Source of the DNA: Vacuolonema iberomarrocanum LEGE 07170
GTDB taxonomy: Bacteria > Cyanobacteriota > Cyanobacteriia > Elainellales > Elainellaceae
Length of the DNA: 64,000 nucleotides
Assembly: GCA_015207365.1 (NCBI GenBank)
Contig: JADEXA010000026.1
Span: 23,146 to 87,145, forward strand
Direction: 5' to 3'
Below, piece by piece: positions 26,041-34,825 of the stretch. Made by a program: the position numbers and the translations under genes. Position 1 is the stretch's first letter, and each line of letters begins with the position of its first letter. Below the pieces are notes generated by a model that did no database searches, was not told the DNA's origin, and was given only the letters and a program-made list of their open reading frames with translations.

Positions 26041-29000
26041 CTATTGTTCAATTGCCCCTAATGCTTTCAGCGATGTCTTCTGACCTTCGGTGAGTCCCAG
26101 AATATTAGCAGTATTCATCCCTTCATAGGGTCTTGGAGTTCGCAGTATCATCAGACAGTCACCGGAAGACAGATCCCACAGTCGAATGGTTCCGTCGCTG
26201 CTCCCACTTGCCAGCATTTGACTATCGGGGGTAAAGGCTAACGCATTAATCCGACCTTGATGCAAATCAAGGGTTTGCAAAAGTTGGCCAGTGTGAACAT
26301 CCCAAAGCTTAACCGTCTGGTCATCGCATCCACTGGCCAGGAGATTGCCATCGGGACTTGCTTCAATGGCCCAAACACCAGCAACATGCCCCTCTAACGT
26401 TTGCAACAGTTCACTCGTTTCAGTATTCCACACCTTAACGATTGGCGCCTCTCCCCCCGTAAATAGACGTTTCCCATCAGCACTGAACGCGAGTGCCCAG
26501 GTCGAGCCTTGCTGACTTTGCCAACTGCGGATTGGTGCTGTGGTTTCGGCATTCCATAGTTTGATCGCACCATCCATGCCAGTACTGGCAAACTGTTTTC
26601 CGTCTGGGCTAAATCGAGCATCAAATACCCACCCTTTATGAGCTTGCTTCATGGTTGTGGCTTGCCCAGTTGTCACGTTCCACAACCGAATAGTTTGGTC
26701 GAAGCTGCTGCTCAATAATTGCTGACCATCTGGACTAAACTCAACCGACCAGATTGGGGCATTATGCCCAAGCAGTGTATTTAGATGTTGTCCTGTTTCA
26801 ACATCCCAAATATGAATTGTACTGTCGTTACTACCACTCACTACTTTCTGGCCACAAGGACTGAGAGTCACTCTTAAAATCCAGTCACGTTGTCCTTCAA
26901 ATGTTTTGACGAGATCGCCCGTTATAACATTCCAAAGCCTCACCTTACAGTCTCCGCTGCCACTACATAGCAGAGGCTGCTTGGGATGAAAACGTACCGT
27001 CGTGACCCAACTAGAATATCCTTGCAGTGTCTTAAAGAGTTGTTTTTTGGGCATTTCCCAAAGTCGAATGGTAGAGTCGTTGCTGCTAACAGCTAGATAT
27101 TTACCATCGGGGGTAAAGGCAAGTCTCCAAATCGAATTGATATAAACCGTTGTGATGTGCAAAAGCTGGCCTGTCTTAGGATCCCAAAGCTTTGTGGTGG
27201 CATCGACACCGCCACTGGCAAGGTACTCGCCGCAAGGGCTAAACGCTATCGACACAATCTGAGATTGATGGGCTTTGAAGGTCAACTCTATTTGTTCGGT
27301 TTGAAGATTCCAAATATTAATCGTGCCATCATATTGACCAATCGCCAGATGTTGCCCATTGGGACTAAAACTGACACATTGAGGTTCAGACTCACAAGGC
27401 CAGTCGTTGAGCATTTCTCCCGTTTTGAAATTCCAAATCCGGAGCGTTTTATCAACACTGGCACTCACGATCTGGGTTCCATCAGGGCTAAATGCCGCTG
27501 CATTGATTTGTTGGGTATGGCCGATTAATCGATGTAAGAGCTCACTTTTTTCTAAGTCCCACACGATGAGATCGGCATCAACACTGCCACTCACCAGTAA
27601 GTTTTCTGTGGGGCTTGAAGCCACGGTCCAAATGAGACTTTTATGCCCATTAAGCGTTTTAATCAATTGGCCTGAAGCCACATCCCAAACATTCAGGCTG
27701 CTAGTCTGTTCACTCACCAGTTGTTGGCCGTTTTGACTAAAATCCAAGTCTATAATCCAACTGGTTGATGCTTGAACTGTCAGGATGGGTTTTTGATCCG
27801 CCATACGCCAGATGACAATGCGTCCCCCTCCATCGCCAGTGGCCAGAAGTGAGCCATCTGGGCTGAAAGCCATGCTGCAGACTGGATCGAATGGCTGATT
27901 AAATACTGTGTTTTTAAAGACTGCGTGGGCAAAATTGACCCCGTGCAGGTTCACCTGTGGTAAATATGCCTGATTAATGGCTAGTGCGGATAAATCCTGT
28001 CCTGTAAAGTCGATATCGAGCGCCCAGGTAAGATTGATAAGGTTACCAGCACTATAGCCTGTGGTCTGACTTTTGCGAGATTGCAGGATGTTGAGGTGAT
28101 GGCGAATCGCGTGGTTCGGAGTGGCTAGGGCTTGTTTCAGTTGTTCGGCTACAGCCTGGAGAATCAGGCGTTCTTGGCTTTCGCGGATGAAGTCTTTAAC
28201 TGTTGTTTTGATGAGTGGATAGGTGACAACGGCTAGTGATTCATAGGAGGGCGTTGCAAAACAGTCTGGGTTTATTAGCTCGTTGCTGACCTGCTCAATC
28301 AAGCGATCGCTCACATATTCCATGATGACGGGCTGCTGCGTATAGGTATTCCCCCGGCGTTGGATGAGCGATCGCCAACAGAGGGACTCTAGCGCTTCCA
28401 GCAAGCGTGGCATGGCACAAACGGGATAAATATCGGCCTTGAGTTCGGCCAGACTCGTCCAATCGCGATTGATGGCTAGCCAGATCATGACCGTTTTTTC
28501 GAGGGCGCTGAGCCGCTCAAATTGATGATCGAGCAAGCGTTTCGCACCATTGAACAGAACAATATCTTCTTCTAGAAAAAGGGCAATATCCCCAGCAAAA
28601 ATATCCTGAATGGAACTGCTGACAATTTGCAGCGATAAGGGACTATGGTCGCAACGTTCGCAAAGCCTTTCCTTCTCTGCCTGGGTTCCAAATAATTCTT
28701 TGCTGTCAATCAGAGCTAAAGCTACTTCTGATGACCCGCCGAGCTGTAACGATCGAACCGCAAGATGGGCATCGGAAAAGGTTGCAACTTCAGCGGGTTT
28801 TTCGCGACTGGTGAGCAACAGGCAACTTTGATGGTTCGCTTGCCCAGCGACTAAAAATAATTCTCGGTAATTTTCATAGCCATCGCGATATTGCCCCGCC
28901 CGCTCACCGCCTTTGAAAAGCGTCTCTACATTATCCAAAACGACCAAACAGCGCGACTGGCGGAGCCAATGCACAAACCGAGTCACGGAATGATTCATCT

Positions 29001-30168
29001 CCTGCTGATCGGACAAGAAGGGAATCAGATCTTCCAGCAGCATATCGAGGAGCGGAACATTCCGGAGCGATCGCCAGATAATAAAGTCAAACTCTGTCTG
29101 CAGGTCATTCGCCACCTTCGCCGCCAGGGCAGTTTTGCCGATGCCCCCCATGCCCAGCACTGCCACCAACCGACAGCGATCTTGGTTGATCCATTGACTG
29201 AGCTGGACTGCTTCTTCAGAACGGCCATAGAACAAGCTAATATCGGGAGCTTCGCCCCAGTCAATCTGAGCGGTTTTTGCTGGAGGTGATGTTACCGCGA
29301 CAGCCGATTCACTGAGCGATGCCTCATAGGACAACGGTGTTCTATTCGATGGTTGGAGAGAAGACTCTTCGTCCAGCAGCAACTGCTCATAAAACTGGCG
29401 CGTTTCGACGGAAGGGTCAATGCCCATCTCCTCCCTCAGTAGCTCCATACACTGGTGGTAGACTTGTAAGGCGGTCGGGCGATCGCCCTGCTGGGCATGC
29501 AACCTCATCAGCGTTAAGTACCCCATCTCGCTCAGGGGGTCTTGATGAATGAGCCGTTGGCCATACTCAACGGCACTGCGCAAATTGCCAAGATGAGCGG
29601 TCAATTGGCAGAGGTCGGCGAGCACCTGAACCAAGAGCTGACGAAATCGGTCGCGCTCTGACAGAAGCCAATCGTCGTAGCAGGTCAAAACCAGGTCATC
29701 CTGATATAGATCGGCGGCCTGTTTCAAAATTTCAGCTTTTGTTTGCGGATTTTCTGCCTGTCGTGCTGTGGCGATCGCATTCTCGAACTCCACCACATCG
29801 ATCCACATGGGAACTTGCGGCTGCCACTGGAGTGTGGTCGAGGTAATATGCAGAATTTGATCCGCGTGGGGCAGATTTTGCTTCAGCCGGAACAGGGCTC
29901 GTCTCAGGTTGGCCTTGGCCTGCTGGTCAGGAACATCTGGCCAAAACAATGCCGCAATGCGGGAGCGCGGCTGCGGCGTCTGTGCTTTCAAAATTAAATA
30001 GGCCAACATCGACTGGTATTGATCAGACTGCAAACCCTCTACAGTCTGTCCATTCAACTTGACGCTCAAATTCCTGAAAAGCTGAATGCAAAGCCCTGTC
30101 GCCCGTGACACAAATTTAACCTTTTTTCTAAAGCTACACCTTAAACCGACTATACCAACCGTCTTCAA
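26041..30168 (-). CDS. BTAD/NB-ARC/WD40 regulator-like protein (AfsR-type)
   Basis: A 1375-residue multidomain protein. Residues about 30-270 form an AfsR/SARP-type N-terminal region with a winged-helix-like part (LFRNLSVKLNGQTVEGL, LAYLILKAQTPQPRSR) and the BTAD helical domain. An NB-ARC STAND ATPase follows with Walker A GMGGIGKTA near 340 and CLVVLDNVE as Walker B. After a winged-helix/arm region come 14 WD40 repeats (about 760-1350), enough for two seven-bladed propellers. STAND proteins oligomerise on ligand binding by the repeat region. It may be a signal-responsive transcription regulator or a defence-type sensor; the sequence does not decide. It stands alone among accessory genes. Confidence 0.85.
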   Translation of the reverse strand: MKTVGIVGLRCSFRKKVKFVSRATGLCIQLFRNLSVKLNGQTVEGLQSDQYQSMLAYLILKAQTPQPRSRIAALFWPDVPDQQAKANLRRALFRLKQNLPHADQILHITSTTLQWQPQVPMWIDVVEFENAIATARQAENPQTKAEILKQAADLYQDDLVLTCYDDWLLSERDRFRQLLVQVLADLCQLTAHLGNLRSAVEYGQRLIHQDPLSEMGYLTLMRLHAQQGDRPTALQVYHQCMELLREEMGIDPSVETRQFYEQLLLDEESSLQPSNRTPLSYEASLSESAVAVTSPPAKTAQIDWGEAPDISLFYGRSEEAVQLSQWINQDRCRLVAVLGMGGIGKTALAAKVANDLQTEFDFIIWRSLRNVPLLDMLLEDLIPFLSDQQEMNHSVTRFVHWLRQSRCLVVLDNVETLFKGGERAGQYRDGYENYRELFLVAGQANHQSCLLLTSREKPAEVATFSDAHLAVRSLQLGGSSEVALALIDSKELFGTQAEKERLCERCDHSPLSLQIVSSSIQDIFAGDIALFLEEDIVLFNGAKRLLDHQFERLSALEKTVMIWLAINRDWTSLAELKADIYPVCAMPRLLEALESLCWRSLIQRRGNTYTQQPVIMEYVSDRLIEQVSNELINPDCFATPSYESLAVVTYPLIKTTVKDFIRESQERLILQAVAEQLKQALATPNHAIRHHLNILQSRKSQTTGYSAGNLINLTWALDIDFTGQDLSALAINQAYLPQVNLHGVNFAHAVFKNTVFNQPFDPVCSMAFSPDGSLLATGDGGGRIVIWRMADQKPILTVQASTSWIIDLDFSQNGQQLVSEQTSSLNVWDVASGQLIKTLNGHKSLIWTVASSPTENLLVSGSVDADLIVWDLEKSELLHRLIGHTQQINAAAFSPDGTQIVSASVDKTLRIWNFKTGEMLNDWPCESEPQCVSFSPNGQHLAIGQYDGTINIWNLQTEQIELTFKAHQSQIVSIAFSPCGEYLASGGVDATTKLWDPKTGQLLHITTVYINSIWRLAFTPDGKYLAVSSNDSTIRLWEMPKKQLFKTLQGYSSWVTTVRFHPKQPLLCSGSGDCKVRLWNVITGDLVKTFEGQRDWILRVTLSPCGQKVVSGSNDSTIHIWDVETGQHLNTLLGHNAPIWSVEFSPDGQQLLSSSFDQTIRLWNVTTGQATTMKQAHKGWVFDARFSPDGKQFASTGMDGAIKLWNAETTAPIRSWQSQQGSTWALAFSADGKRLFTGGEAPIVKVWNTETSELLQTLEGHVAGVWAIEASPDGNLLASGCDDQTVKLWDVHTGQLLQTLDLHQGRINALAFTPDSQMLASGSSDGTIRLWDLSSGDCLMILRTPRPYEGMNTANILGLTEGQKTSLKALGAIEQ

Positions 30169-30564
30169 ACCCTAACCTAGCGTCAAAGAGCCCATGCGGC
30201 ATCCACTACGTTGACGATCGTTCAACTATAGTTACACTTGCGTGGGGCAATCGGCTAGGTCAGATTTTGTCTGCCTAGAAACATTGAAGAGCGATAACAG
30301 TCGTCCAGTAAAATTTGATGTAATATCAAATCCGGTTAAACAACCGTAAAATCCAAATATCGTTTGTGCCCGTTGCAGGGCAGCCGGTGCAAACGATATT
30401 TGGGTTCTTCAACCGGATTTGCTATAAAATGCTGTGCGATCTAAAGTTTTGTTGCCTCAACTATAGCGGTGTGCAACCGCATTAAGCACAACCGTACTTA
30501 ACTAACGCGCATAGCGCTATAAAATTACGGGATGAGGTCAGCAGCAGAGCATCCCAGCGGCTCA
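30169..30564. other. Upstream region of the WD40 gene with repeat element
   Basis: No gene. Holds the promoter region of the WD40 protein gene and family member E at 30323-30426. The remainder is AT-rich without recognisable signals. Confidence 0.45.
30323..30426. repeat. Palindromic repeat, ATATCAAATCCGGTT family, member E
   Basis: Left border ATATCAAATCCGGTTAAA, right border TTCAACCGGATTTGCTAT, giving long terminal inverted repeats. Between them CAAATATCGTTTG pairs with CAAACGATATTTG around a GC-rich centre. It is a complete member of about 104 bp. Confidence 0.8.
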
Positions 30565-31113
30565 TCAATCTTCTGAGACATGGGAGTTCCAAATCTCTGA
30601 ATACTGTTCTTGAAAAGTCAACCAGGTATCTCGTTCAATTCCGGGGTCATTGGAGCGAACCACATTCATGGAGATTTGCAGGTTTTTCAATGCCGTATCG
30701 AACTGACTTTTAGAGCAGCCATATTCCTGAATCATCTCGTTACGCAGGCTAGTGGTATCCCACGGCTCAACTCGAATCTTCTCGAAAATATGGGCGGATA
30801 ATGGATTTAGCTGATCGATCGGCTTGTAGGCTGACTGAAAGTGAACGTCTCGCAAATAGTCCATCGACATCAACACGGCAAACCCGCCTTTGACCTTGCC
30901 GTAGAAAATCTCATCGGGGAACTCTGCGGGCAAACGATTCTTCCAATCCCATACGGCGGAAACCTTTGCTCCCCAGCCTTTTTCTCCCTCCTGTTTTTCA
31001 GGCAAATCGACATATTCCCACAGGGAAGGGAGTTCAGTCTTGGCACTGTCATAGATAGTGCACACCTGCAACGTCTGAACCAACAGTCGGGCTTCTTCAA
31101 AGGTTTTGATCAT
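30565..31113 (-). CDS. AlkZ-related protein
   Basis: A protein of 182 residues resembling the small AlkZ/YcaQ-related family: an N-terminal TFEEARLLVQTLQVCTIYDS and LPSLWEYV, a central WGAKVSAVWDWKNRLP with FYGKV, and a C-terminal winged-helix-like part (TTSLRNEMIQEYGCSKSQFD, ALKNLQ). AlkZ proper is a DNA glycosylase, but this short form lacks most of that enzyme, so a catalytic role is doubtful. Start at 31113 rather than 31134 is my preference by alignment of the N-terminus. No operon partners. Confidence 0.55.
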   Translation of the reverse strand: MIKTFEEARLLVQTLQVCTIYDSAKTELPSLWEYVDLPEKQEGEKGWGAKVSAVWDWKNRLPAEFPDEIFYGKVKGGFAVLMSMDYLRDVHFQSAYKPIDQLNPLSAHIFEKIRVEPWDTTSLRNEMIQEYGCSKSQFDTALKNLQISMNVVRSNDPGIERDTWLTFQEQYSEIWNSHVSED

Positions 31114-31270
31114 CAGCGCTGATCCATGCGACAAATCTGAATGGCGGGCACGGTAAATCCCTTAATCCTCTATTAGAAACAGATGGTGGCTTTTCTGATA
31201 ACCCAAAGTCGCTCGGCAGCACCACATCGATACTGCAATACATCCCGCTGAATCGTCGATAAATCGATTT

Positions 31271-31557
31271 TGCCAAGATGCTGGTTCGACGGAAGTCATA
31301 TCCTTTCGCTCTATCTAGACTTACGCATTTTGTTGATTTTGTGGCCGCGACGCGGCCACAAAATCAACAAAATTACTCAGGATTCGCAAGCTTTGCGTAA
31401 GTCCTGTCTATGACTGGGGAGGAGAAGGCTTTTTTCAAAGATTGCTGTGCGATTCACGATGAACAGATTGCTGACTACGACTTCACTGACGGTCAGCTAG
31501 CACTAACAATACCCGCATAAACTGCATGGCTGTTGGCACTTGAAGGTGAAGAATAAA
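31271..31557 (+). pseudogene. Decayed second copy of the clan-A glycosidase
   Basis: Two blocks match the 3' part of the glycosidase gene at 7566-9113. The first reads GSHILSLY, then (after an inserted element) YDWGGEGFFQRLL, against GSHIFSLYDWGQDGFFQGLI. The second reads IHDEQIADYDFTDGQLAL, then TIPA and a stop, then TAWLLALEGEE, against IHDEQTVDYRFNNGQLQL and PAQAAWLLTIPEE. About 240 bases between the blocks are deleted, one Gln codon has become TAA, and a 92-bp element interrupts the first block. The 5' two thirds of the gene are missing. Confidence 0.8.
31315..31406. mobile_element. 92-bp MITE-like element with 5-bp target duplication
   Basis: Ends are CTAGACTTACGCA and, inverted, CAGGACTTACGCA (11 of 13 match). 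Inside is a perfect 21-bp stem (31328-31348 with 31352-31372). It is flanked by TCTAT on both sides (31310-31314, 31407-31411). Removing the element and one TCTAT restores the reading frame GSHILSLYDWG, matching the intact paralogue, which shows that it inserted. No coding capacity, so it must have been moved by a transposase in trans. Confidence 0.85.
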
Positions 31558-31560
31558 AAT

Positions 31561-31633
31561 CGGGATGGCGGGATTCGAACCCACGGCCCCTTCGTCCCGA
31601 ACGAAGTGCGCTACCAAGCTGCGCTACATCCCG
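31561..31633 (-). tRNA. tRNA-Pro (anticodon CGG)
   Basis: Read on the minus strand the 73-base gene starts CGGGATG and ends CATCCCG, giving a perfect 7-bp acceptor stem. The D-arm has AGCTTGGTAGCGC, the anticodon stem CTTCG/CGAAG closes the loop TTCGGGA (anticodon CGG, reads CCG), and the T-arm contains GGTTCGAATCC. CCA is not encoded. Confidence 0.95.
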
Positions 31634-31659
31634 TAATCACTGATCAAGCGTATCACAAG

Positions 31660-31764
31660 TGATATCGAATCCGGTTGAAGAACCCAAATATCGTTTGCGC
31701 CCGCTGCAATGCAGCGGGCGCAAACGATATTTGGGTTTTATGGCTGTTTAACCGGACTTGATAT
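31660..31764. repeat. Palindromic repeat, ATATCAAATCCGGTT family, member F
   Basis: The best-preserved member. Border ATATCGAATCCGGTTGAA, a perfect 27-bp stem (31681-31707 with 31711-31737, loop AAT) and right border TTTAACCGGACTTGATAT. It sits between tRNA-Pro and the 3' end of the nifT operon. Confidence 0.85.
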
Positions 31765-31810
31765 GAGCAGGAGTGGGGGAAGCTGGGGGTTGAGCGATCG
31801 CCCCAACGCA

Positions 31811-31843
31811 TTTTTGCAGCGCGGCTGAGCCGCGCTGCAAAAA
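31811..31843 (-). terminator. Bidirectional terminator after nifT
   Basis: A perfect 15-bp stem (31811-31825 with 31829-31843), 3-base loop, GC-rich at the top with T5/A5 at the base on both strands. It lies 23 bases after the nifT stop, so it should end the cysE-nifT transcript. Confidence 0.8.
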
Positions 31844-31865
31844 TCGAGCATTCCCATTTTGGGAC

Positions 31866-32069
31866 TTAACTGAGACGCTTGGCGTCGACGGTCTGGGGAG
31901 TCTTGATGGGGTTGGTCAGCCCTGCAACGGACAGCTCCCACCCGTTGGACAGGGTCAAGATCTGGGCATCATCGGTTTCGGTATGTTCGACGACAATTTC
32001 TTCCAGATCTTTCTTGGCAACGTAAGCCAACAGATTGCCATCGTCGTTCTTGCGGAGCATAACTTTCAT
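31866..32069 (-). CDS. nifT: NifT (FixU) family protein
   Basis: A 67-residue protein matching NifT/FixU: starts MKVMLRKNDDGNLLAYVAKK, then DLEEIVVEH and LSNGWELSV. The role of NifT in nitrogenase maturation is not established; it always travels with nif genes. GAGG lies before the ATG. Last gene of the minus-strand nif operon, 114 bases after nifV and followed by a strong terminator. In heterocystous relatives nifZ lies between nifV and nifT; here nifZ is instead downstream of nifK. Confidence 0.9.
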   Translation of the reverse strand: MKVMLRKNDDGNLLAYVAKKDLEEIVVEHTETDDAQILTLSNGWELSVAGLTNPIKTPQTVDAKRLS

Positions 32070-32183
32070 GTGGGTTCCTCTATAGGGGATGTGTAACGGT
32101 TGAATAGTGAATGGGTCGGAACAAACGCGAGAGCTGGAATAGAGAAAAGGGGCGGCGATCGCCCCTATGTCCTAGATATGGCA

Positions 32184-33350
32184 TCAGCAACTGCTGGGGA
32201 TAGCCGTTTTGGGAATCAAGCTGAGCAGCTCATCAACCGTGAGGTTGCGCTTGAGATGGACGGAGCGATCGCGCACCGCATCTAACACTTGCTGCCCATT
32301 TTCTGCACTCAGATCGACGCCATGGTCATGGAGCAACTGGCGCAGGAGATGCCGCCCAGAATGTTTGCCGACAACCAATCGCCGCTGCCGCCCCACCTCG
32401 CTGGGGTCGAAAGGTTCATAGGTACTGGGGTTTTTCAGCACGCCATGGGCATGGATACCTGATTCATGGGCGAAGGTGTTTTCGCCCACGATCGCCTTCC
32501 AGGGCGGCACCGGGCATTGAACGGATTTGGCGACAAAGCGAGAGAGTTCAAGAAAATGCTGGGTCTTGATGCCGGCTTTAATGCCGTAGATTTGCTTCAG
32601 GCTCATCACCACTTCTTCTAGGGCAGCATTTCCAGCACGTTCGCCCAAACCATTGACGGTGGTATTGACGGAGGTCGCACCTGCTCGCACTCCGGCTAGG
32701 GCATTGGCGGTGGCCAGCCCCATATCGTTGTGAGTATGCATCTCAACGGGGATATCCAGAGCATCCACCAGCTTTTTGACTTTGTCATGGGTGCTGAAGG
32801 GGTCGAGGATACCCACGGTGTCGCAGAAGCGGAAACGGAACGCTCCCCATTCTTGCGCATATTGTGCTGCATCGATTAGAAACGTCTCATCGGCGCGGGA
32901 GCTATCTTCGCCCCCGACACTCACCTCTAGCCCATGATCGCGGGCAAAGTTGATGCAGTCACGCAGGCGTTCTAGCATGGCCACCCAGCGTCCACCAAAT
33001 TTCACCTGGATTTGCATATCCGAAACGGGGATGGAAATGTGAATGCGACGCAGGCCACAGTGGATGGAGGCTTCGATGTCGGAGATAACGGCACGATTCC
33101 AACCGAGTAGGTGGGCATTGAGCCCGAGGTCGGCGATCGCCCGAATCGCTTGCGCTTCGTCGTGCCCCATCGCGGGGATGCCGACTTCGAGTTCATGGAC
33201 ACCGATGGCATCGAGGAATTTGGCGATCGCCACTTTCTCTTCAATGCCAAACGCAATTCCGGCGGCTTGTTCGCCATCGCGGAGGGTGGTGTCATTAATC
33301 AGAACGGGCTTAACGGTCGGAGAGCAGAGTGGATGCGATGAAGCGTACAT
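32184..33350 (-). CDS. nifV: Homocitrate synthase
   Basis: Condenses acetyl-CoA with 2-oxoglutarate to homocitrate, the organic ligand of FeMo-co. 388 residues. The catalytic N-terminal motif is INDTTLRDGEQAAGIAF, with the metal-binding HTHNDMGLA and SVNTTVNGLGERAGNA typical of the isopropylmalate/homocitrate synthase family. The C-terminus lacks a LeuA regulatory domain, as expected for NifV. Start at 33350 because GGAGG lies 6 bases upstream; a TTG at 33368 would add six residues. Probably cotranscribed with cysE and nifT. Confidence 0.95.
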   Translation of the reverse strand: MYASSHPLCSPTVKPVLINDTTLRDGEQAAGIAFGIEEKVAIAKFLDAIGVHELEVGIPAMGHDEAQAIRAIADLGLNAHLLGWNRAVISDIEASIHCGLRRIHISIPVSDMQIQVKFGGRWVAMLERLRDCINFARDHGLEVSVGGEDSSRADETFLIDAAQYAQEWGAFRFRFCDTVGILDPFSTHDKVKKLVDALDIPVEMHTHNDMGLATANALAGVRAGATSVNTTVNGLGERAGNAALEEVVMSLKQIYGIKAGIKTQHFLELSRFVAKSVQCPVPPWKAIVGENTFAHESGIHAHGVLKNPSTYEPFDPSEVGRQRRLVVGKHSGRHLLRQLLHDHGVDLSAENGQQVLDAVRDRSVHLKRNLTVDELLSLIPKTAIPSSC

Positions 33351-33403
33351 AGTAGCCTCCAGGGGCAAACTGAGAGCAAAGTTGGAGTGAGCGTGAGATC
33401 GAT

Positions 33404-33544
33404 CTAGTCGTTCGCGGGTTTCGGCTGGTTAGGGCGGGGTGGGCAGGCTTCCTTATCCTCGATTACCAATAGGCGTTGCATGAAATATTGAAAGGCATAG
33501 ATAAAGGAAATAAAGAAGCTAGCGATAACGAGTGACGAAAACAT
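33404..33544 (-). CDS. 46-residue single-pass membrane peptide in the nif operon
   Basis: A short frame between the Asr1405-like gene and nifV. It encodes MFSSLVIASFFISFIYAFQY, one hydrophobic helix, then a charged tail containing VIEDKEACPPRP. AGGAG lies 10 bases before the ATG. Position, strand, ribosome site and clear membrane topology support a real gene. It may correspond to one of the small unnamed genes found at this place in other cyanobacterial nif clusters, but I cannot confirm that. Function unknown. Confidence 0.6.
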   Translation of the reverse strand: MFSSLVIASFFISFIYAFQYFMQRLLVIEDKEACPPRPNQPKPAND

Positions 33545-33722
33545 AAGAGGTACGCTCCTAATGAGGTGAGTGCGCGAAAGGGTAGGGATTTGGGAGGGAG
33601 GGATACTGGGAGGGAGAGAGCCTAAAACGGAGAGGAAGGAGGAATGCAGGGAGCTAACTGCTCTGTTCGAATGGGCGGAAGATGATGGATAAGGTGAATC
33701 TTGCCCAGCGGTGACGGCTCAC

Positions 33723-34001
33723 CTAGGAATCGGCAAGATGGGGTGGGCATAGTTGCCAGCAGCGCTCAAGCCAGCGCAATTTCTCTTGGCGAGAGGTCGT
33801 GGCTTGTTGTACAACGCTCCAGAGCTGCACCAGGGCAACCGGGTGGGGAATTTCGACTCGGAGGGTGCCATCTTTGGGGCAGGTGGCACAAATGTCGAGT
33901 TCTTGCAGGCGATGGCGCAAGCACCAGCGCACACCGGGTGGGACGGTGATGGACTGAGCGGGGCAGGCAGAGGCAGGGGAGGGTTTTAAGGAAGGGTTCA
34001 T
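33723..34001 (-). CDS. Asr1405/Asl0597-like small protein
   Basis: A 92-residue protein. Characteristic stretches are GVRWCLRHRLQELDICATCP and LVQLWSVVQQATTSRQEKLR, followed by WLERCWQL. It resembles the small protein encoded between the serine acetyltransferase gene and nifV1 in Anabaena (asr1405). Three or four cysteines including CATC could bind metal or an Fe-S cluster, which is inference. Its ATG overlaps the cysE stop (ATGA), so the two are translationally coupled. The start at 34001 is set by that overlap; a longer frame in the same register overlaps cysE wholly and is not credible. Confidence 0.75.
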   Translation of the reverse strand: MNPSLKPSPASACPAQSITVPPGVRWCLRHRLQELDICATCPKDGTLRVEIPHPVALVQLWSVVQQATTSRQEKLRWLERCWQLCPPHLADS

Positions 34002-34726
34002 GGCTGGCGCTCCAGAGGGGTTGGGTCTGTGGGTGTAAGTTGTTGAAGTTGTTGCTCTAAGGTTTCGATGCGGTTGATGAGCGATCGCACGGTTGCAGCG
34101 ACGGTATCGGGCAGTTGTCCATGTTCGAGGGGGGTGGTTTCGGTATTGCAGCGGCACACATTGCGGCTGGGAATACCGACAGCGGTGCAGTGGTCTGGCA
34201 CTTCGCGCAGTACAACTGACCCGGCACCAATGCGGGCATAGTCACCAATGTTGATATTGCCTAGAACCTTGGCTCCGGCTCCAATCACAACATGGCTGCC
34301 AACGGTGGGGTGGCGTTTTCCGGTTTCTTTGCCCGTGCCGCCCAACGTGACACCTTGATAAATAAGGGTGTAGTCACCGACGATCGCCGTTTCACCAATC
34401 ACGACGCCCATGCCGTGATCGATAAAGACCCCTTTGCCCAAACGCGCGCCAGGGTGAATTTCAATGCCGGTGACGCAGCGGGTGAGGTGAGAAATCAGGC
34501 GGGAAAAGAAGTGGACCTGATGGCGATGCAGCCAGTGGGCAAGACGATGGGCGGCGATCGCATGCAAGCCAGGATAGCAACACACCACCTCCAGCCAATG
34601 GGTTGCAGCCGGGTCATTGGCAAAGATGCTGGCAATATCTACTGCCAAGGGCACGCGCTCAAGCCATGCCGGGATAGCAGGGAGTCGCTGCTGAGGGGTG
34701 GAGCATTTGGGGAGGGAAAGAGACAT
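33998..34726 (-). CDS. cysE: Serine O-acetyltransferase, nif-linked (NifP type)
   Basis: Makes O-acetylserine for cysteine synthesis, feeding sulfur to Fe-S cluster assembly. 242 residues: a helical N-terminal part (ANDPAATHWLEVVCCYPGLHA) and left-handed parallel beta-helix hexapeptides (IEIHPGARLGKGVFIDHGMG, VVIGETAIVGDYTLIYQG, TLGGTGKETGKRHPTVG) with the catalytic His in DHGMG. The copy located with nif genes is called nifP. First gene of the minus-strand nif operon. Its upstream region carries three TGAGTAC boxes also found before nifB. Confidence 0.93.
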   Translation of the reverse strand: MSLSLPKCSTPQQRLPAIPAWLERVPLAVDIASIFANDPAATHWLEVVCCYPGLHAIAAHRLAHWLHRHQVHFFSRLISHLTRCVTGIEIHPGARLGKGVFIDHGMGVVIGETAIVGDYTLIYQGVTLGGTGKETGKRHPTVGSHVVIGAGAKVLGNINIGDYARIGAGSVVLREVPDHCTAVGIPSRNVCRCNTETTPLEHGQLPDTVAATVRSLINRIETLEQQLQQLTPTDPTPLERQP

Positions 34727-34825
34727 AGCGAGTCGGTAGGGCTTGCTTTTCCCTGCTTATATCAATTGCTATTTCGGGCGATCGCAAATTGCACCCCATC
34801 CAGATTTACTAAAGAGATTGCACCT

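Noticed and set aside
33719..34157. Longer frame overlapping the cysE 3' half
   Set aside because: Only the part from ATG 34001 has family-like sequence, and the ATGA overlap with cysE marks the real start.
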